NCBI GenBank assembly: GCA_004293365.1
Contig: RDYN01000044.1
Span: 1-64,000, forward strand
Length of the DNA: 64,000 nucleotides
Source of the DNA: Oscillatoriales cyanobacterium
Lineage (GTDB): Bacteria > Cyanobacteriota > Cyanobacteriia > Cyanobacteriales > Microcoleaceae
Direction: 5' to 3'
Part shown: positions 35,855 through 45,614 of the stretch, one piece after another
Position numbering within the stretch: position 1 is the stretch's first letter
Layout: every line of letters begins with the position of its first letter
The notes under the pieces: model-generated
What the model saw: only the letters and a program-made list of their open reading frames with translations
Told to the model about the DNA's origin: nothing
Database searches by the model: none
Translations under genes and position numbers: made by a program

Positions 35855-37390
35855 ATGTCGCAGTCAAAAGTCGATCGCGTAACAGTCCCCCCGATGGACG
35901 AACACAACCAAAAATTAGTCTCCTACTTGCATCCGCCCGATTGGGTAAACCCGCAGCCCGCCAGCAGTTACAATTTAGTAGTAATTGGCGCGGGGCCAGC
36001 CGGATTAATTGTGGCTGCGGGCGCCGCAGGTTTGGGCGCGAAAGTTGCTTTGATTGAAAAACATTTAATGGGCGGCGATTGTTTGAATGTCGGTTGCGTG
36101 CCCTCAAAAGCTTTAATTCGATCGGCCCGCGCTGTCGGCGATATCTGGAATGCGAGTAAATTTGGCGTTAATGTTCCTAACAGTGCAGAAGTGGATTTTG
36201 CTGCTGTGATGGAACGGCTGCGCCGGATTAGGGCCGGAATCAGCGATGTCGATTCAGTCGATCGCTACCAGCACACTTTAGGAGTCGATGTCTTCTTAGG
36301 TTCTGGCTCCTTTACTAGCAATTCTACCATAGAAGTTGCAGGTCAAACTCTGCGCTTTAAAAAAGCAGTAATTACCACAGGTGCAAGGGCGCGACTACCG
36401 CAAATTCCTGGCTTACAAGAAGCTGGATATTTGACAAACGAAACTGTATTTAACCTCACAGAAAAACCTCAGCGTTTGGCTGTAATTGGCGGTGGGCCGA
36501 TCGGCTGCGAATTAGCTCAAGCCTTTCGGCGACTGGGTTCCGAAGTCGTGTTGCTGCACAAAAATGCTCAGATTTTGGACAAGGAAGATGTCGGTGCTGC
36601 GACAATTGTACAGCAGGCTTTTGTAAGAGAAGAAATTCAACTAATACTTGAATCTAAAATAGAGCGCGTTGAGAAAACAAATTTAGGCAAAGTAATTTAT
36701 TATCAATCTCAAGGTAAGGAAGCATCGGTAACGGTAGATGAGATTATTGTGAGTGCGGGGCGATCGCCCAACGTGGAAGGATTGAACCTAGAAGCTGTAG
36801 GCGTGGAATACGATACACAAACAGGCGTATTTGTCAACGACAATTTGCAAACAACTAATCCCCGCATTTATGCTGCAGGTGACATTTGCATGAAACATAA
36901 ATTTACTCACGCTGCTGATTTTGCCGCCAGGATGGTGATTCAAAACACTCTGTTTTTCGGGCGCAAAAAGCTCAGCGCTTTGACGGTACCCTGGTGTACC
37001 TATACAGATCCGGAGGTGGCGCGCGTCGGATTGGGCGAAGCGGAAGCCAAAGCCCAAGGAATTGATGTCGATACATTTTTAATTCCTTTCAGTAAGGTCG
37101 ATCGGGCAATTATTGACGGCGAAGAGGAAGGATTTGTGAAAATCCACGTCAAGAAAGGCAGCGACAAAATATTAGGTGCAACTATTGTAGCGCGACACGC
37201 TGGCGATATGATAAGCGAGATTACTTTGGCAATGGTTAACAATATTGGTTTGGGGAAAATTGCGAGCACAATTCACCCGTATCCGACGCAAGCGGAAGCA
37301 ATTCGCAAAGCGGGAGATGCTTACAATCGCACTCGTTTGACTCCGTTTGTCAAAAATTTGTTTAATAAATGGCTGGCTTGGACACGGTAG
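35855..37390 (+). CDS. Pyridine nucleotide-disulfide oxidoreductase (mercuric reductase/lipoamide dehydrogenase-like)
   Basis: 511 residues from the ATG at 35855; AGGAAG lies ~8 bp upstream. FAD-binding GAGPAG at 45-50, redox-active Cys76/Cys81 (GGDCLNVGCVPSKAL), NAD(P)H-binding GGGPIGCE (~210), and the FAD C-motif YAAGDICM (~345) are intact. The dimerisation domain ends HPYPTQAEAIRKAGD, with the His-Pro-x-x-x-x-E catalytic pair of glutathione/lipoamide reductases. There is no N-terminal HMA domain and no C-terminal CC pair as in true MerA, so mercuric reduction is unlikely. Cotranscribed with the TVP38 protein. Confidence 0.9.
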   Translation: MSQSKVDRVTVPPMDEHNQKLVSYLHPPDWVNPQPASSYNLVVIGAGPAGLIVAAGAAGLGAKVALIEKHLMGGDCLNVGCVPSKALIRSARAVGDIWNASKFGVNVPNSAEVDFAAVMERLRRIRAGISDVDSVDRYQHTLGVDVFLGSGSFTSNSTIEVAGQTLRFKKAVITTGARARLPQIPGLQEAGYLTNETVFNLTEKPQRLAVIGGGPIGCELAQAFRRLGSEVVLLHKNAQILDKEDVGAATIVQQAFVREEIQLILESKIERVEKTNLGKVIYYQSQGKEASVTVDEIIVSAGRSPNVEGLNLEAVGVEYDTQTGVFVNDNLQTTNPRIYAAGDICMKHKFTHAADFAARMVIQNTLFFGRKKLSALTVPWCTYTDPEVARVGLGEAEAKAQGIDVDTFLIPFSKVDRAIIDGEEEGFVKIHVKKGSDKILGATIVARHAGDMISEITLAMVNNIGLGKIASTIHPYPTQAEAIRKAGDAYNRTRLTPFVKNLFNKWLAWTR

Positions 37391-37442
37391 ATAAATTGAT
37401 GTCAAATCCTGTAAATCGCACTTACCCAAATAGAAGGTTTTT

Positions 37443-38027
37443 ATGATCGATCAAGAAACTGCCTACAAGATTGCGACAGACTATATCAATACTTATCACA
37501 AAATTTATGACGACACATTAGTTATTTTAGATAACCGAATCATTGAAAAAGATTTTGGGTGGATATTTTGCTACCAGACTAAGCGTGGGTTAGAAACAAA
37601 CATGACTCGTTATAAAATGATAGGGAATTGTCCAATAATTGTTGACAGGTTGGATGGCAGTATTCATTATCTAGAGGTAGAAAATGGAATAGATGCCGGA
37701 ATTAGCTTCTATCAAGAAAACAGAGGGAAAATTTTTGATAATTATGCCGAGCTAGATGGCTTTCTTGAATGTTATATGGCTAAAACAGGTATAGGAGATT
37801 TTTTAAGTGATGACGCAGCTATTCAGTATTATATTACTTACGCTAAATCAAGGAAAGTTCAAGAAGTAATACAACAAGGGAAATGTCTTCTCACAAAAGA
37901 ACCTTTTCCTTGGGAAAGGATAAGTGAGTTAACTGAGCGGTGTTTTGATAATCCAGAAAAAGCTCGACAATGGTTGGTAGAAATTATTTCACTCCTTGAA
38001 TGTGCTAAGTTCCTTAATGTACAGTGA
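37443..38027 (+). CDS. Imm35/YrhB-domain immunity-like protein
   Basis: 194 residues. The first ~100 follow the Imm35 (YrhB) pattern: ETAYKIATDYINTY, VILDNRIIEKDFGWIFCYQTKR, GNCPIIVDRLDGSIHYL. In polymorphic-toxin systems such proteins bind and neutralise a cognate toxin. The remaining ~90 residues are helical and unassigned. No partner toxin is obvious nearby, so it is an orphan immunity-like gene. AGAAGG lies just upstream of the ATG. Confidence 0.75.
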   Translation: MIDQETAYKIATDYINTYHKIYDDTLVILDNRIIEKDFGWIFCYQTKRGLETNMTRYKMIGNCPIIVDRLDGSIHYLEVENGIDAGISFYQENRGKIFDNYAELDGFLECYMAKTGIGDFLSDDAAIQYYITYAKSRKVQEVIQQGKCLLTKEPFPWERISELTERCFDNPEKARQWLVEIISLLECAKFLNVQ

Positions 38028-38106
38028 GTATTAATATGTAAACCGCAGATGCAAGGCAGATTGACAAAGATTAACGCAGATAATTTTAAGTATGCACTCC
38101 GACCCA

Positions 38107-38175
38107 AGAAACCGGGTTTTTTGCCAAATCAGTAGGATGCAACGAAGTATTTTCTTAAAAAAACCCGGTTTCTGA
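38107..38175. repeat. Dispersed AAACCCGGTTTCT palindrome repeat
   Basis: GAAACCGGGTTTTTTGCC ... AACGAAGTATTTTCTT ... AAACCCGGTTTCTGACC. Same layout as 31371-31437; the arms form a hairpin around a ~40-nt middle. It lies between the convergent Imm35-like and polynucleotide kinase genes. Confidence 0.75.
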
Positions 38176-38274
38176 CCACTCCTGCTTCGAGGAATATTAA
38201 GGTTACTTGGATTCTAGCATCGTGTTCAGGAAGATCGTCAAAAGTTTCCATCGATCGCCAAAATCGATCCTCCG

Positions 38275-39123
38275 TTAAAAATCCCCTTCATCTACTTGAA
38301 AAACAGTCAATCCCAACGAGCGCCACATATCAACAACTTGCTGGCGATCGTCCAATACAAACTTAACATTATATTTCCCTGCAATATGCTGCCGATAGAT
38401 TTCCTCCTTCATAATCGCATCCTTCCTCATATCTCCGGTTTTCCGCATATAAAGGCCTGCATAATTAACCTCGTATTGCCGCAACCATTGTTCAGTCTGA
38501 GGCTGACAATCATCGGTTCTGCCCGATACTACGATAATATTAACGCTAGACTGCCACTTGCGGACGGTATCTAAGACGGGCTGATTCGGTAAATCGCGAT
38601 CGCACTTTGAAGCATCAAAAGGATTTCTACCGTTGAGAAGCGCCAACGTACCGTCCATATCCACAAGAATTGCATCCGCTAAATCCGGGTTGTATTCCGG
38701 CGGCGCAACCGGAACCCGCACGTACTTATTGTACATCTTCACAATCACATCTTTACCCACCGAATTAAGTCTTTTCAAATCCCGTTTAATACACTCCTCA
38801 ACCGGAACTTGCAAGAAAGAATCATTAACTTCAACGATAGCTTTACCTTTGACTAAATTCTTGATATGCTCGATGTGAGGCCCGAAATTAGTATCGTCAA
38901 CAATCACGTGCTTGCCGTTTTCTAAAGCCATCAAAATAATTGTATCTCTCAATTGCACAATAAACTTTTCATTCGCCGGCGACCAATGGGAAGCGTGAGC
39001 CATTTCTCTGAGCAAATCTTTATTGCTACGCACCCACTTCGCAGGTTCAGACAGCAGCAATTCCCGGGCAAATTGAGATTTTCCAGAAGCAGGTAAACCG
39101 ACAAGTACAATAACTCTTTTCAT
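38275..39123 (-). CDS. Polynucleotide kinase-phosphatase, T4 Pnkp-like
   Basis: 282 residues. The N-terminal P-loop kinase has GLPASGKSQFA (9-19) and VRSNKDLLREM (31-41). The C-terminal HAD-type 3'-phosphatase has LVDMDGTLA (153-161), VVSGRTDDC and VLDDRQQVVDMWRSLGL. This kinase-then-phosphatase order is that of T4 PseT, which heals cut RNA ends to 5'-phosphate and 3'-OH. An RNA ligase gene lies ~315 bp upstream on the same strand, so the two would form an RNA repair module. No anticodon nuclease is adjacent. Confidence 0.9.
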   Translation of the reverse strand: MKRVIVLVGLPASGKSQFARELLLSEPAKWVRSNKDLLREMAHASHWSPANEKFIVQLRDTIILMALENGKHVIVDDTNFGPHIEHIKNLVKGKAIVEVNDSFLQVPVEECIKRDLKRLNSVGKDVIVKMYNKYVRVPVAPPEYNPDLADAILVDMDGTLALLNGRNPFDASKCDRDLPNQPVLDTVRKWQSSVNIIVVSGRTDDCQPQTEQWLRQYEVNYAGLYMRKTGDMRKDAIMKEEIYRQHIAGKYNVKFVLDDRQQVVDMWRSLGLTVFQVDEGDF

Positions 39124-39130
39124 GACAATT

Positions 39131-39360
39131 GGTAATGGCTAGATGTAGAAACTATAATTTGTAGGGTGCGCAGTGCGCACCTTAGCGCTACCGGTAATGG
39201 CTAGATATAGAAACTATAATTTGTAGGGTACGCAGTGCGCACCTTAGCGCTACCGGTAATGGCTAGAAGGGTGCGCACTGCGCACCTTACTACCGCTACC
39301 GGTAATGGCTAGATATAGAAACTATAATTTGTAGGGTGCGCACTGCGCACCTTACCGCTT
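39131..39360. repeat. Four-unit tandem repeat with GGTGCGCAGTGCGCACC palindrome
   Basis: Units begin GGTAATGGCTAGATATAGAA at 39131, 39193, 39255 (internally deleted) and 39301. Each carries GTAGGGTGCGCAGTGCGCACCTTA. Unit length is ~62 bp. The array separates the two RNA repair genes. Relatives are at ~41312-41342 and 55277-55407. Confidence 0.9.
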
Positions 39361-39438
39361 GTTCCTCAGTCGCAATCCGGCGGACATCGTTTGTTTGGCG
39401 TGCGAATGACCTTCGCCGTATAGTATTAATTAATTGAC

Positions 39439-40524
39439 TCACAAACCTAAATTGATGTAATCCAAACCCAATAACTCCTCTATCTTATGGATTGTAACAT
39501 CGCGGAGAGCTTCTTTCACTCCCGCAACCCTGCGAGCCCGCAAAGAAAACAAAATTCCCGAATACGGCAAATCTTTTACAGCTAAAGCAAAATCTTTCTG
39601 TACTTCAATATGTTCGTGCTGTCGGTAAACCGCCTCGATTTCTTGAACTAACAATTCATATTTATCCTTAACTTTTTGATACAAGTCAATCCATTCAGGA
39701 AAATAAGCTAAAAACTCTTCTCCTTCATTAGTCAAAACAATTTCGATCATGCGGCGCGTAGAAAACCCTTCGCGAAGGTGGGAAATCGCCACATATTGCG
39801 GAGACTTAACCTTAACTCGGTTGAAATTAGCATCGCAAATAATATACCCTTCCGAATCCATCGGATCTAAATGTTGAGCCGCTTCGACAACTTCTTTCCA
39901 GCTAGTTAAAGGATAGGATGCTACCAACTCCCAGCCGTATTTATTTGCCCACATACTGGGGTCTGTTTCTAGCAGAGTTTGAGTGTTGCGAACTCCGTGC
40001 AGCACGATTTGATTGTTTTTTTGCTGCACAACTATTCTATTGTAAGGCGTCATCAACTCAAAGATAAAACACCGATCTGTTTCTTCCGGCAATTGATAGC
40101 CCAATTCTTGCCAGACTTTCCAAAAAAGTTCGGCAAAGCTGAATCCAAAACCGTTAACTTCGCCCGCTGCGTCGGGAGTGCCGCTAGATTGCACTCTCCA
40201 TTCTCCTTGGTAAAAATACAGTACAGTCAGAGAACCGTCTAGTTTTTCGTAAACTTTTGCATGACTCCAATCAATTGCAGCGGCGTGGCCTTCCCCGTAG
40301 TTGAAAAATTTGTCGTAGGGATAAGAAACAATCTGCCAATCTTGGGATGAGTCTAAAATAATGCCCCGACACTGCTGGACTATTTTTTCTCCCAGCGGGG
40401 ATTCTATCTGCGAGTATTTCAGACAGACTAAATCGGGATATTGGCGGTGGCGGGTAACTTTGATATGATAAGTTTCGCACAAAGTTTCTAATCCGTGCTG
40501 GCGTAAATACTCTTGCAGTTCCAC
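39439..40524 (-). CDS. RNA ligase, T4 Rnl1-like
   Basis: 361 residues. The nucleotidyltransferase motif I KLDGSLT places the adenylated lysine at Lys94. Upstream CRGIILD (~52-58) and FFNYGEG (~73-79) and downstream FELMTPYNRIV and EGYIICD (motif IV-like) and RVKVKSPQYV (motif V, KxK) complete the family order. It seals RNA ends after healing; the neighbouring Pnkp-like gene provides the healing. Length is close to T4 Rnl1 (374). No DNA ligase accessory domain is present. Confidence 0.9.
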   Translation of the reverse strand: MELQEYLRQHGLETLCETYHIKVTRHRQYPDLVCLKYSQIESPLGEKIVQQCRGIILDSSQDWQIVSYPYDKFFNYGEGHAAAIDWSHAKVYEKLDGSLTVLYFYQGEWRVQSSGTPDAAGEVNGFGFSFAELFWKVWQELGYQLPEETDRCFIFELMTPYNRIVVQQKNNQIVLHGVRNTQTLLETDPSMWANKYGWELVASYPLTSWKEVVEAAQHLDPMDSEGYIICDANFNRVKVKSPQYVAISHLREGFSTRRMIEIVLTNEGEEFLAYFPEWIDLYQKVKDKYELLVQEIEAVYRQHEHIEVQKDFALAVKDLPYSGILFSLRARRVAGVKEALRDVTIHKIEELLGLDYINLGL

Positions 40525-40716
40525 GTTTGACTCCTAAATTACTCGCCTTCTCTATTTTATCGGAAATTGTATATTTCCGTGCATTTGTAAAGAAAATTTA
40601 AACTTGCTTTTTTCCTGAATGCCTGTTGTGGCTTTTGTATTTTGGAGTTGTGTTGTAAATTAAGTGAACACGGTTCAGTGCAAAACTAGACTGTTTCGAC
40701 ATTGAGGACAAAAATA

Positions 40717-41277
40717 GTGAAGAATAAATTATTACTTTTGGCAACTTCTGCTTGTGTATTGAGTGCTTTGGTACCTGTCTCGCGAGTTTTTGGTGCGGGC
40801 GCATTGCCGCAGATTTTGGCGGAAACCAAGCCTGTTGCTCGAGCTGATGCTGCTGTGCCGATAAGTGAAATTTTGCCAAAGTTGAAAGGTAAAACGCAAG
40901 TACCTATTTTTATCCCCAGCTTGGTTCCTGTTTCGCAGAAACTTTACTATCAAACCCAAAGTAAACCCGACAGCTATACTGTTTCTATGGAGTTTACAGC
41001 AGATTGCAAAGGTACGGGTGCTTGCACTCTTGGAGAAATTAGAGGTCAAAAAGGTGGTGACTTTTCTACTAAAATGGAAGGCGTAACTAAGACGTTAAAA
41101 ACTGTTCAACTTGCGGGCGGAGTGAAAGGAAATTTTCACAACGGTTGCGGGGCTTATTGCACGGCGAATCTTGAGTGGAAAACTCAGGGTTTTATGTATA
41201 CTGTAGCCATTAGAAATGGAGCGGAAGCAGATTTAGTTAAGATTGCAAATTCTGCGATTCAAGCTGGGAAACGTTAA
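40717..41277 (+). CDS. Secreted protein, family unknown (paralogue of the next gene)
   Basis: 186 residues from the GTG at 40717, with GAGGA 8 bp upstream. Residues 1-25 are a signal peptide (KNKLLLLATSACVLSAL...). The mature part has ILPKLKGKTQVPIFIPSLVP, two Cys-rich segments (ADCKGTGACTLGEI and NGCGAYCTANLEW), then AIRNGAEADLVKIANSAIQAGKR. The same order appears in the C-terminal half of the next protein. Probably exported and disulfide-bonded. I do not recognise the family. Confidence 0.8.
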   Translation: MKNKLLLLATSACVLSALVPVSRVFGAGALPQILAETKPVARADAAVPISEILPKLKGKTQVPIFIPSLVPVSQKLYYQTQSKPDSYTVSMEFTADCKGTGACTLGEIRGQKGGDFSTKMEGVTKTLKTVQLAGGVKGNFHNGCGAYCTANLEWKTQGFMYTVAIRNGAEADLVKIANSAIQAGKR

Positions 41278-41435
41278 GTTTTGCAGTCTTGGACGCACAC
41301 ATTCTATTTGTAGGGTGCGCAGTGCGCACCTTAGCGCTATAAGTAGCGCGTCAAAAGACTATTTGAGTAAGTCATCCCCTTTCCAAAGCTGGGGAAGCAA
41401 GAGAGAATGGTTGTGATGTCTACAGGGAGATCGGG

Positions 41436-42440
41436 ATGAGGGGAAGAGGACTATTTTGGGCGATTTTTGCTGGTGTGGTTACTGCTTTTACGATCGCACT
41501 TTTGACACCCAACTCGGCGTTAGCAAGGCCAGAAGTGTCTGTTACAGAAATTCGCTGGTTTAATTATACCTCCAAAGATGGCTGGCAATCCATCCAATTT
41601 ATTGTGCCCGATCGCCATACTGCACAATCTACCAACAGCCGCAAGCTGCGCCTCTACGATGTTCATATTGCCAAGATGTTTGAGATTTCGCGTTTTTTGT
41701 GCGATCGCGATCGCACTTCTGAAGGCTACAATTGGTCTTACCAAGCCGACAATGGCAACATCGACATGGGAAGCTTCAAAATTAGCTGCGAAAGCGCCCG
41801 TTTCACCGCCACAACCTACGGATTAGGCAAACCCGAAAATACAGTCATTCGCCGCAACTTCAATCAAAAAGACGGCCGCCCTTCTCTTGCCGTTGCCAAA
41901 TATTCAATTCCCACTCTGAACGTTGCTAAAAATAGAGTTTTACAGTGGAGAGATTTTGTCCAAAAAATTCCCACGATTCCCAACAAGTCAGGTGCCAATC
42001 AAGCTAAAAGTCGTTTTCCTGTAAGTAACATCTTTGCACAAATCAAAGGCAAGACGCGAGTACCTGTTTTCCTCCCCAATATACTGCCTTTTTCTGACAC
42101 TCAGCAACTAGATTTTGATGTACAAGCGGGCTCCCACGGTTACATTGTTGGAATGTATTTAGGCAAAGGATGTCGCGGGGGAGCCTGTACTTTCGGCACA
42201 ATTGAAGCGAAAAGAGATGAACCGATTTCGCCTCCTTCGCAATTGCCGAGAGATACTTACAGAAGTATTGAATTAGCAGGCGGAATGAAGGGAACTTATT
42301 TCCAGACTTGCGGTAATTATTGCATTGCTTCTGTGGAGTGGCAAAGGCAGGGAGTTTTGTACCGAGTAAGTCTCAAAAACGGACGGCAGTCAGATGTTGT
42401 CCAGATAGTAAATTCTGCACTTCAAGCAGGACAACGTTAA
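41436..42440 (+). CDS. Secreted protein with duplicated C-terminal domain (paralogue of the previous gene)
   Basis: 334 residues. A signal peptide or anchor covers ~1-30 (LFWAIFAGVVTAFTIALL...ALA). Residues ~35-180 are unique, with CDRDRTSEGYNW and ISCESARF. Residues ~195-334 repeat the preceding protein: IFAQIKGKTRVPVFLPNILP, KGCRGGACTFGTI, TCGNYCIASVEW, SALQAGQR. The conserved four-cysteine layout suggests two disulfides. ATG start. The tandem arrangement indicates duplication followed by gain or loss of the N-terminal part. Confidence 0.8.
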   Translation: MRGRGLFWAIFAGVVTAFTIALLTPNSALARPEVSVTEIRWFNYTSKDGWQSIQFIVPDRHTAQSTNSRKLRLYDVHIAKMFEISRFLCDRDRTSEGYNWSYQADNGNIDMGSFKISCESARFTATTYGLGKPENTVIRRNFNQKDGRPSLAVAKYSIPTLNVAKNRVLQWRDFVQKIPTIPNKSGANQAKSRFPVSNIFAQIKGKTRVPVFLPNILPFSDTQQLDFDVQAGSHGYIVGMYLGKGCRGGACTFGTIEAKRDEPISPPSQLPRDTYRSIELAGGMKGTYFQTCGNYCIASVEWQRQGVLYRVSLKNGRQSDVVQIVNSALQAGQR

Positions 42441-42462
42441 TACTATTTGCGATTTTGTATTA

Positions 42463-42530
42463 GGTACGTTGTTGCGATGAAAGCGCTCTTGTCTATGTGA
42501 AAGAGCGCTTTCATCGCAACAACGTACCTT
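42463..42530. repeat. Perfect 29-bp inverted repeat with 10-nt loop
   Basis: Left arm 42463-42491 (AGGTACGTTGTTGCGATGAA...) and right arm 42502-42530 are exact reverse complements. A further ACGTACCTTAA follows at once. It lies just downstream of the secreted-protein gene and could end its transcript, though it lacks a T-run. The length and perfection suggest a recent or maintained element. The remaining ~500 bp before hemC show no supportable gene. Confidence 0.9.
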
Positions 42531-43026
42531 AAAACGTACCTTAATAATCTACATTTGTTTCGCGATCGACACGACATAAAAAGTAACGGGCTACATCACG
42601 AGCATTTTTCATGGTTTTATGACTTTAGTAATTTGATAAATTAACTTTTGATGGTACTCTATTAGCCCGGTTCAGAAGTTCGATCGCAATTACATCGCCC
42701 TTTTCCCCTCCTGTCTATATTTCTCTCTCCAAATCCCGCCACCTTTGAGCTAACTCTGCCGCCGGCTTCTACCGCGTTCATCCGCATTAACTCTAGGAAA
42801 ATCATACATCCTCGGCTGCCTTTGGCTCGAAATGCCGATCGGCTCAAGCCACCCAAGCCAACGCAAAATTGGAAACACCCTCAAAGCTGGCTGCTACCGC
42901 CGGTCAATATCTGGTATTACTATTTTATCGCCCGAATTGTCCCAACCAGCAATTAAAGTCCCCACCTGCGGTACGCTAGATCAGGTGAATATACTGGCTC
43001 ATTTCAAGCTATCTGCGATCGATCTT

Positions 43027-43998
43027 ATGTCCCCAACCACATCTGCCCCTTCCCGAACCGTCCGCATCGGTTCCCGCAAAAGCCAACTCGCCCTCGTTCA
43101 AACCCACTGGGTGCAAGCAGAATTACAGAAACGCTTCCCGCAACACACTTTTGAAGTCCACACCATGTCTACTCAAGGAGACATAATTCTTGATGTCGCC
43201 CTCGCTAAAATTGGCGATAAAGGACTTTTCACCAAAGAATTAGAAACGGGAATGCTGAACAATGAAACGGACTTTGCCGTGCATTCCCTCAAAGATTTGC
43301 CTACCAATTTGCCCGAAGGTTTAATTTTAGGATGCGTCACCGAACGCGAAAATCCCGCTGACGCCCTCGTAGTTCACTCCAAGCACAAAGACAAGCAACT
43401 AGACACCCTCCCCGAAGGTTCCGTAATCGGCACTTCTTCCCTGCGCCGGCTGGCTCAACTGCGCCACCATTTCCCTCATTTTGTATTCAAAGATATTCGC
43501 GGCAATCTCAATACTCGACTCGCTAAATTAGATGATGGCGGTTACGACGCGATTATTCTAGCAGTCGCCGGATTGGAAAGATTGGGAATGGGCGATCGCA
43601 TCCACCAAGTTATCGATCCTGAAATCTCGCTTCACGCCGTCGGACAAGGTGCTTTAGGCATCGAATGCCGCGCCGGAGATCCAGAAATCCTGGCAGTGAT
43701 TAAAGCTCTCGAACACTCGGAAACCGCCCAAAGATGTTATGCCGAACGCGCATTTCTGCGGGAATTAGAAGGTGGCTGTCAAGTCCCCATCGGCGTCAAT
43801 ACCAAAATAGAAAACGGTCAATTAACCTTAACCGGCATGGTATCGAGTCTCGACGGCCAGCGATTTGTCAAAGATACTGTTTCCGGCGCAGCCGAGACTG
43901 CTGAAATGCTGGGAATAGACCTCGCTCACCGCCTGCGCGCCCAGGGAGCGAGTGTTATTTTAGAGGAAATCTTTGTCGAAGTTCAACGCGGTTCATAA
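43027..43998 (+). CDS. hemC: Porphobilinogen deaminase (hydroxymethylbilane synthase)
   Basis: 323 residues from the ATG at 43027; the open frame extends upstream to 42832 but that part is not conserved. The enzyme polymerises four porphobilinogens into hydroxymethylbilane for haem, chlorophyll and bilin synthesis in the cytosol. Visible motifs are [45 protein letters not shown], and [11 protein letters not shown] with the dipyrromethane-bearing Cys. Length is normal. Housekeeping gene, apparently monocistronic. Confidence 0.95.
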   Translation: MSPTTSAPSRTVRIGSRKSQLALVQTHWVQAELQKRFPQHTFEVHTMSTQGDIILDVALAKIGDKGLFTKELETGMLNNETDFAVHSLKDLPTNLPEGLILGCVTERENPADALVVHSKHKDKQLDTLPEGSVIGTSSLRRLAQLRHHFPHFVFKDIRGNLNTRLAKLDDGGYDAIILAVAGLERLGMGDRIHQVIDPEISLHAVGQGALGIECRAGDPEILAVIKALEHSETAQRCYAERAFLRELEGGCQVPIGVNTKIENGQLTLTGMVSSLDGQRFVKDTVSGAAETAEMLGIDLAHRLRAQGASVILEEIFVEVQRGS

Positions 43999-44257
43999 AT
44001 GCGATCGGCATCTGTTTTTCACGGCTTTGAGACGCGATTTATCGCATTTGGTAAAATAAAAATAACTGGCGGTTCGCTTTTGTTTTGACAGGTACAATAG
44101 CAGTCTGATTGTAGATTTTAGATGGTGATTTTAAATAAAATTGCCAAATTCACAAATATCTGACTAATTTAGGATGCTCCGCAGGATGTTGAGAAACCTG
44201 GTTTATGGATAGATACCTTGCTGTAATACCAATTTTTTATGAGGCCCCGTAGAATCT

Positions 44258-44332
44258 GATCCCCCCAGCCCCCTTAAAAAGGGGGAGCAAGAATTCAAAG
44301 TCCCCCTTTTTAAGGGGGATTTAGGGGGATCC
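44258..44332. repeat. Dispersed C/G-rich palindromic repeat, copy 2
   Basis: GATCCCCCCAGCCCCCTTAAA... ends with CTTTTTAAGGGGGATTTAGGG. Same design as 1301-1380 but without the outer 24-bp arms found there. Confidence 0.75.
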
Positions 44333-44490
44333 GGATATGTGCAACTTCACATTAAATTGCTGTAAAGCCCAGGATTTTTCGTAGCAACTGGGTTTCTTTG
44401 CATCAGCCCTATCATTGTCAATATACAATCCAAAATCTCCAATCAAACATCGACAATAAATCAACAACCTATTTCAGGGAAATGCAAAAT

Positions 44491-45321
44491 ATGAGCGCTC
44501 AGGAAACTCAATTAAAGCTAGAATTGGCAAAAGTTCAGCAACTTTATCGCAAAATGCAGGCAGATCGGAAAGCTTTGCAGCAGCAATTGAAAGAGTTTAA
44601 AACTCAGACAGGAAACTTTTCCGATGTCGTCGAGCAAGTCTTGCCTTCCGTAGTTTCAGTTTACGTGATGGATTGGGATACAGGAGAAGAAATTTCTTCC
44701 GGGAGCGGCTTTTTTGTATCTCCTGACGTAATTGTCACTAACTATCACGTTATCGAAGATATTGCCGATGAAGATTACTTCTACGAGGAAGATGAAGTCG
44801 AACAGGTTTTAGTGGAAACTTACGACGGAAAGTTGAGAATGGCAGAGGTGGTATTTACAGGTAATGCGGAAGAGGATTTAGCATTGCTGTTGATTACTGG
44901 TTTTATCATCGATCCGGCAACAGGGGAACAAGTGGAGTCTCCCGAAGAATATCCTCCCCTAGAATTGTCTTTTGATGTCAAAGTGGGCGATCGGGTAATT
45001 GCTGTGGGCAATCCTATGGGACAGTTTGCTGCAACTGTAACTCAAGGTATTATTAGTGCAATTCGCGAACCGGAAGAGTATGAGGTGGGCGAGGATGATG
45101 AGGATGAGATTGCCGAGGTGAAGGTGTTGCAAACGGATGCGGCGATTAATCCGGGAAATTCGGGCGGCCCGTTGATTAATATGGCCGGTCAAGTTGTTGG
45201 GGTGAACACGTGGGGATTGGAAGATGCTGATACTATTAATTTGGCGATCGCCTCCGTTGCATTGGATGACTTCTTGGCTGGATTTGAAGAAACTTTTGAG
45301 GGTGAACCTGATGAGGAATAG
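44491..45321 (+). CDS. Trypsin-like serine protease, HtrA/DegP-like, no PDZ
   Basis: 276 residues from the ATG at 44491; AGGGA lies 10 bp upstream, while the ATG at 44482 is too close to it. A short N-terminal coiled coil (~5-40) replaces a signal peptide, so the protein is probably cytoplasmic. The triad is complete: His86 (VTNYHVIED), Asp129 (EEDLALLLI), Ser224 (NPGNSGGPLIN). The sequence is very acidic (EDDEDEIAEV). The DegP PDZ domain is absent. Substrate unknown. Confidence 0.88.
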   Translation: MSAQETQLKLELAKVQQLYRKMQADRKALQQQLKEFKTQTGNFSDVVEQVLPSVVSVYVMDWDTGEEISSGSGFFVSPDVIVTNYHVIEDIADEDYFYEEDEVEQVLVETYDGKLRMAEVVFTGNAEEDLALLLITGFIIDPATGEQVESPEEYPPLELSFDVKVGDRVIAVGNPMGQFAATVTQGIISAIREPEEYEVGEDDEDEIAEVKVLQTDAAINPGNSGGPLINMAGQVVGVNTWGLEDADTINLAIASVALDDFLAGFEETFEGEPDEE

Positions 45322-45614
45322 TCGCTAGTTGTCGGTAATCTGTGATTCGGGCGATCGCACTTTTTGTGAAAAGATGTGAAAAGGGCGATCGGCTCAAACG
45401 ACGGTTCAAGCAAATAGTAGGTTTTCTGCGATCGTCTTAGGTTTTGGGAGAGATTTACCGTATCCCTGATATTCTTCAACTAAAAGATCTAATACTTTAA
45501 TCGTACATAGCGATCGCCCTTCTCCCAAAAAAGCGATCGCCCTCCCATACATTCACAGCGATCGCCATTCCACACAAAAAAGCCGTCCTTCTAGCGATGA
45601 GTATTGGATATTTA

